Source: Cryptomeria japonica
Taxonomy: Eukaryota > Streptophyta > Pinopsida > Cupressales > Cupressaceae
Direction of reading: 5' to 3'
Length of the DNA: 58,000 nt
Assembly: GCF_030272615.1 (NCBI RefSeq)
Contig: NC_081413.1
Location: 551,645,136 to 551,703,135, forward strand
Position 1 is the first letter of the stretch, and each line of letters opens with the position of its first letter. Shown here piece by piece: positions 57,304-58,000 of the stretch. The notes beneath the pieces are model-generated. The model was not told the origin of the DNA and ran no database searches. It worked only from the letters and a program-made list of their open reading frames with translations. The position numbers and the translations under genes were made by a program.

Positions 57304-57640
57304 AGCCAATCAGGGGGTGCCACGTGGCAGAGCGCGGAAAGTTGTTATCGGCCATCAGAAGACAGGTTTTGAAGTCTCTCCGATGACCCGATGGAAAATG
57401 CGAAGTGGTGTGTGTTGTCATCAGTCATCGGTAGCCCCGTTTTGATGTTTCACCGAAGATCCGATAGGAAGTACGAAGAGTTGGAGGTTGTCATCGGACA
57501 TTGGTAACCTTGGTTGGATGTTACCTTGATGTTCCGATGGAACCTATGAAACAGTTGCAAATGGAAAACCGTTGGTAATGAGATCTATCTCGCCCAATAG
57601 AAGGAGTTCCCAACAGAGGATAATATGTATAAAAAGACCC
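57304..57640 (+). promoter_or_regulatory. Promoter-like cluster: CCAAT, G-box, TATA
   Basis: AGCCAATCA lies at about 57304-57312, a perfect G-box palindrome GCCACGTGGC at 57319-57328, the 73-bp triplet array next, then ATGTATAAAAAGACC with a TATA box (GTATAAAAAG) at about 57627-57637. This is the order expected for an LTR U3 or a plant promoter transcribing rightwards. Probably an LTR, because AATAAA signals follow within 250 bases (57848-57871). Confidence 0.5.
57341..57559. repeat. Tandem array, three 73-bp units
   Basis: Units start at 57341, 57414 and 57487, giving an exact 73-base period twice. Each begins GTTGTCATCGG or a close form, and has a GATGTT/GAAGTC-type centre and an ATCCGATGGAA or ATCCGATAGGAA end. 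Confidence 0.8.
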
Positions 57641-58000
57641 AACGGGCATCTGTAAGAGGTTGATGGCCTCGAAGAACAAATCTATTTTTCCGAATAGCAA
57701 AAGAGAAGTCTATTTTCTCGTTTCCAATTCAAAGTCGAATTTTTGTTCGTGAATTGTAAATAATGTTTTAGAATCTTTAAGTTCACGTATGTTGTTAATG
57801 TAAATGCTTATTTTCTCTGTTTTGTGAGTTCCTAGTTTGAACCAGTGAATAAATTCAGGATCTATAAATAAAGCTTTCCCTTTCAGTTTTTGTTCCCTAT
57901 TTTCAATAATCATATGGCTTTGACTTAAAACTCCACAAGATCATTGGAGATTGTCAGGCAGAGCCAGATATGTACAGTAGGTTTTCATTTGAAAGAGACC
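57641..58000 (+). other. Possible LTR R-U5 region at the window edge
   Basis: A 28-codon frame starts at ATG 57663 (MASKNKSIFPNSKREVYFLV) and ends at a TGA near 57750; it is too short to call a gene. AATAAATTC and ATAAATAAAGC near 57848-57871 could be polyadenylation signals. The element or gene continues beyond the window. Confidence 0.3.

Noticed and set aside
56909-57559. CRISPR-like array
   Set aside because: The units are adjacent with no unique spacers, too diverged and long, and the context is plant nuclear DNA.
1-58000. tRNA, rRNA or riboswitch genes
   Set aside because: No cloverleaf or rRNA-like sequence seen on either strand. The only tRNA-related matches are the 12-base primer sites.

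Overview
The window looks like intergenic DNA from a large, repeat-rich plant nuclear genome. A conifer-like gymnosperm is my best guess, but that is inference. The reasons are AT-rich sequence, plant-type LTR ends with an initiator-tRNA-Met primer site (TGGTATCAGAGC), plant L1-type LINEs with an RNase H domain and DUF4283-like ORF1, and a plant PPR (PLS-type) pseudogene. I see no intact host gene, tRNA, rRNA or CRISPR array. Most of the sequence is retrotransposons, several nested.

Left part (1-16,800): the gag-protease part of a Ty3/gypsy-type element lacking pol (65-3011), its 3' untranslated region and probable 3' LTR (about 3801-4944), then another LTR-like end (to 6268). Copia-type element A follows (6270-16441). 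It has no gag, and its 3' LTR is split by full-length LINE A (8675-16300, minus strand) with a 19-bp target-site duplication. A short gypsy gag fragment lies just outside element A.

Middle (16,800-38,360): a decayed PPR fragment (17690-18105), a 5'-truncated LINE (D, 20179-21147, plus), long AT-rich stretches, a small MITE-like element (24526-24695), and a complete minus-strand LTR retrotransposon (25102-31700). That element has no protease, integrase or reverse transcriptase. It carries a coiled-coil/zinc-knuckle ORF and a second frame of about 1,075 codons. LINE E (about 32165-37610) is an older, rearranged copy.

Right part (38,360-58,000): 5'-truncated LINE C (38377-40478), full-length LINE B (40665-48468), then a young copia-type element B (48567-53419). 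Element B has a 5-bp TAATT duplication, an intact 679-codon gag-protease frame and no integrase, RT or RNase H. After it come telomere-like degenerate sequence, two tandem-repeat arrays, and a promoter-like segment with two triplicated repeat arrays at the right edge.

The most interesting theme is a coding region located after RNase H in LINEs B, C, D and, more weakly, A. By eye its core resembles part of the large ORF2 of the non-autonomous LTR element. The same accessory domain may therefore be used by two unrelated classes of retrotransposon. Autonomous LINEs and unseen autonomous LTR elements would supply enzymes; three LTR elements here carry only gag-like proteins or no protein at all.
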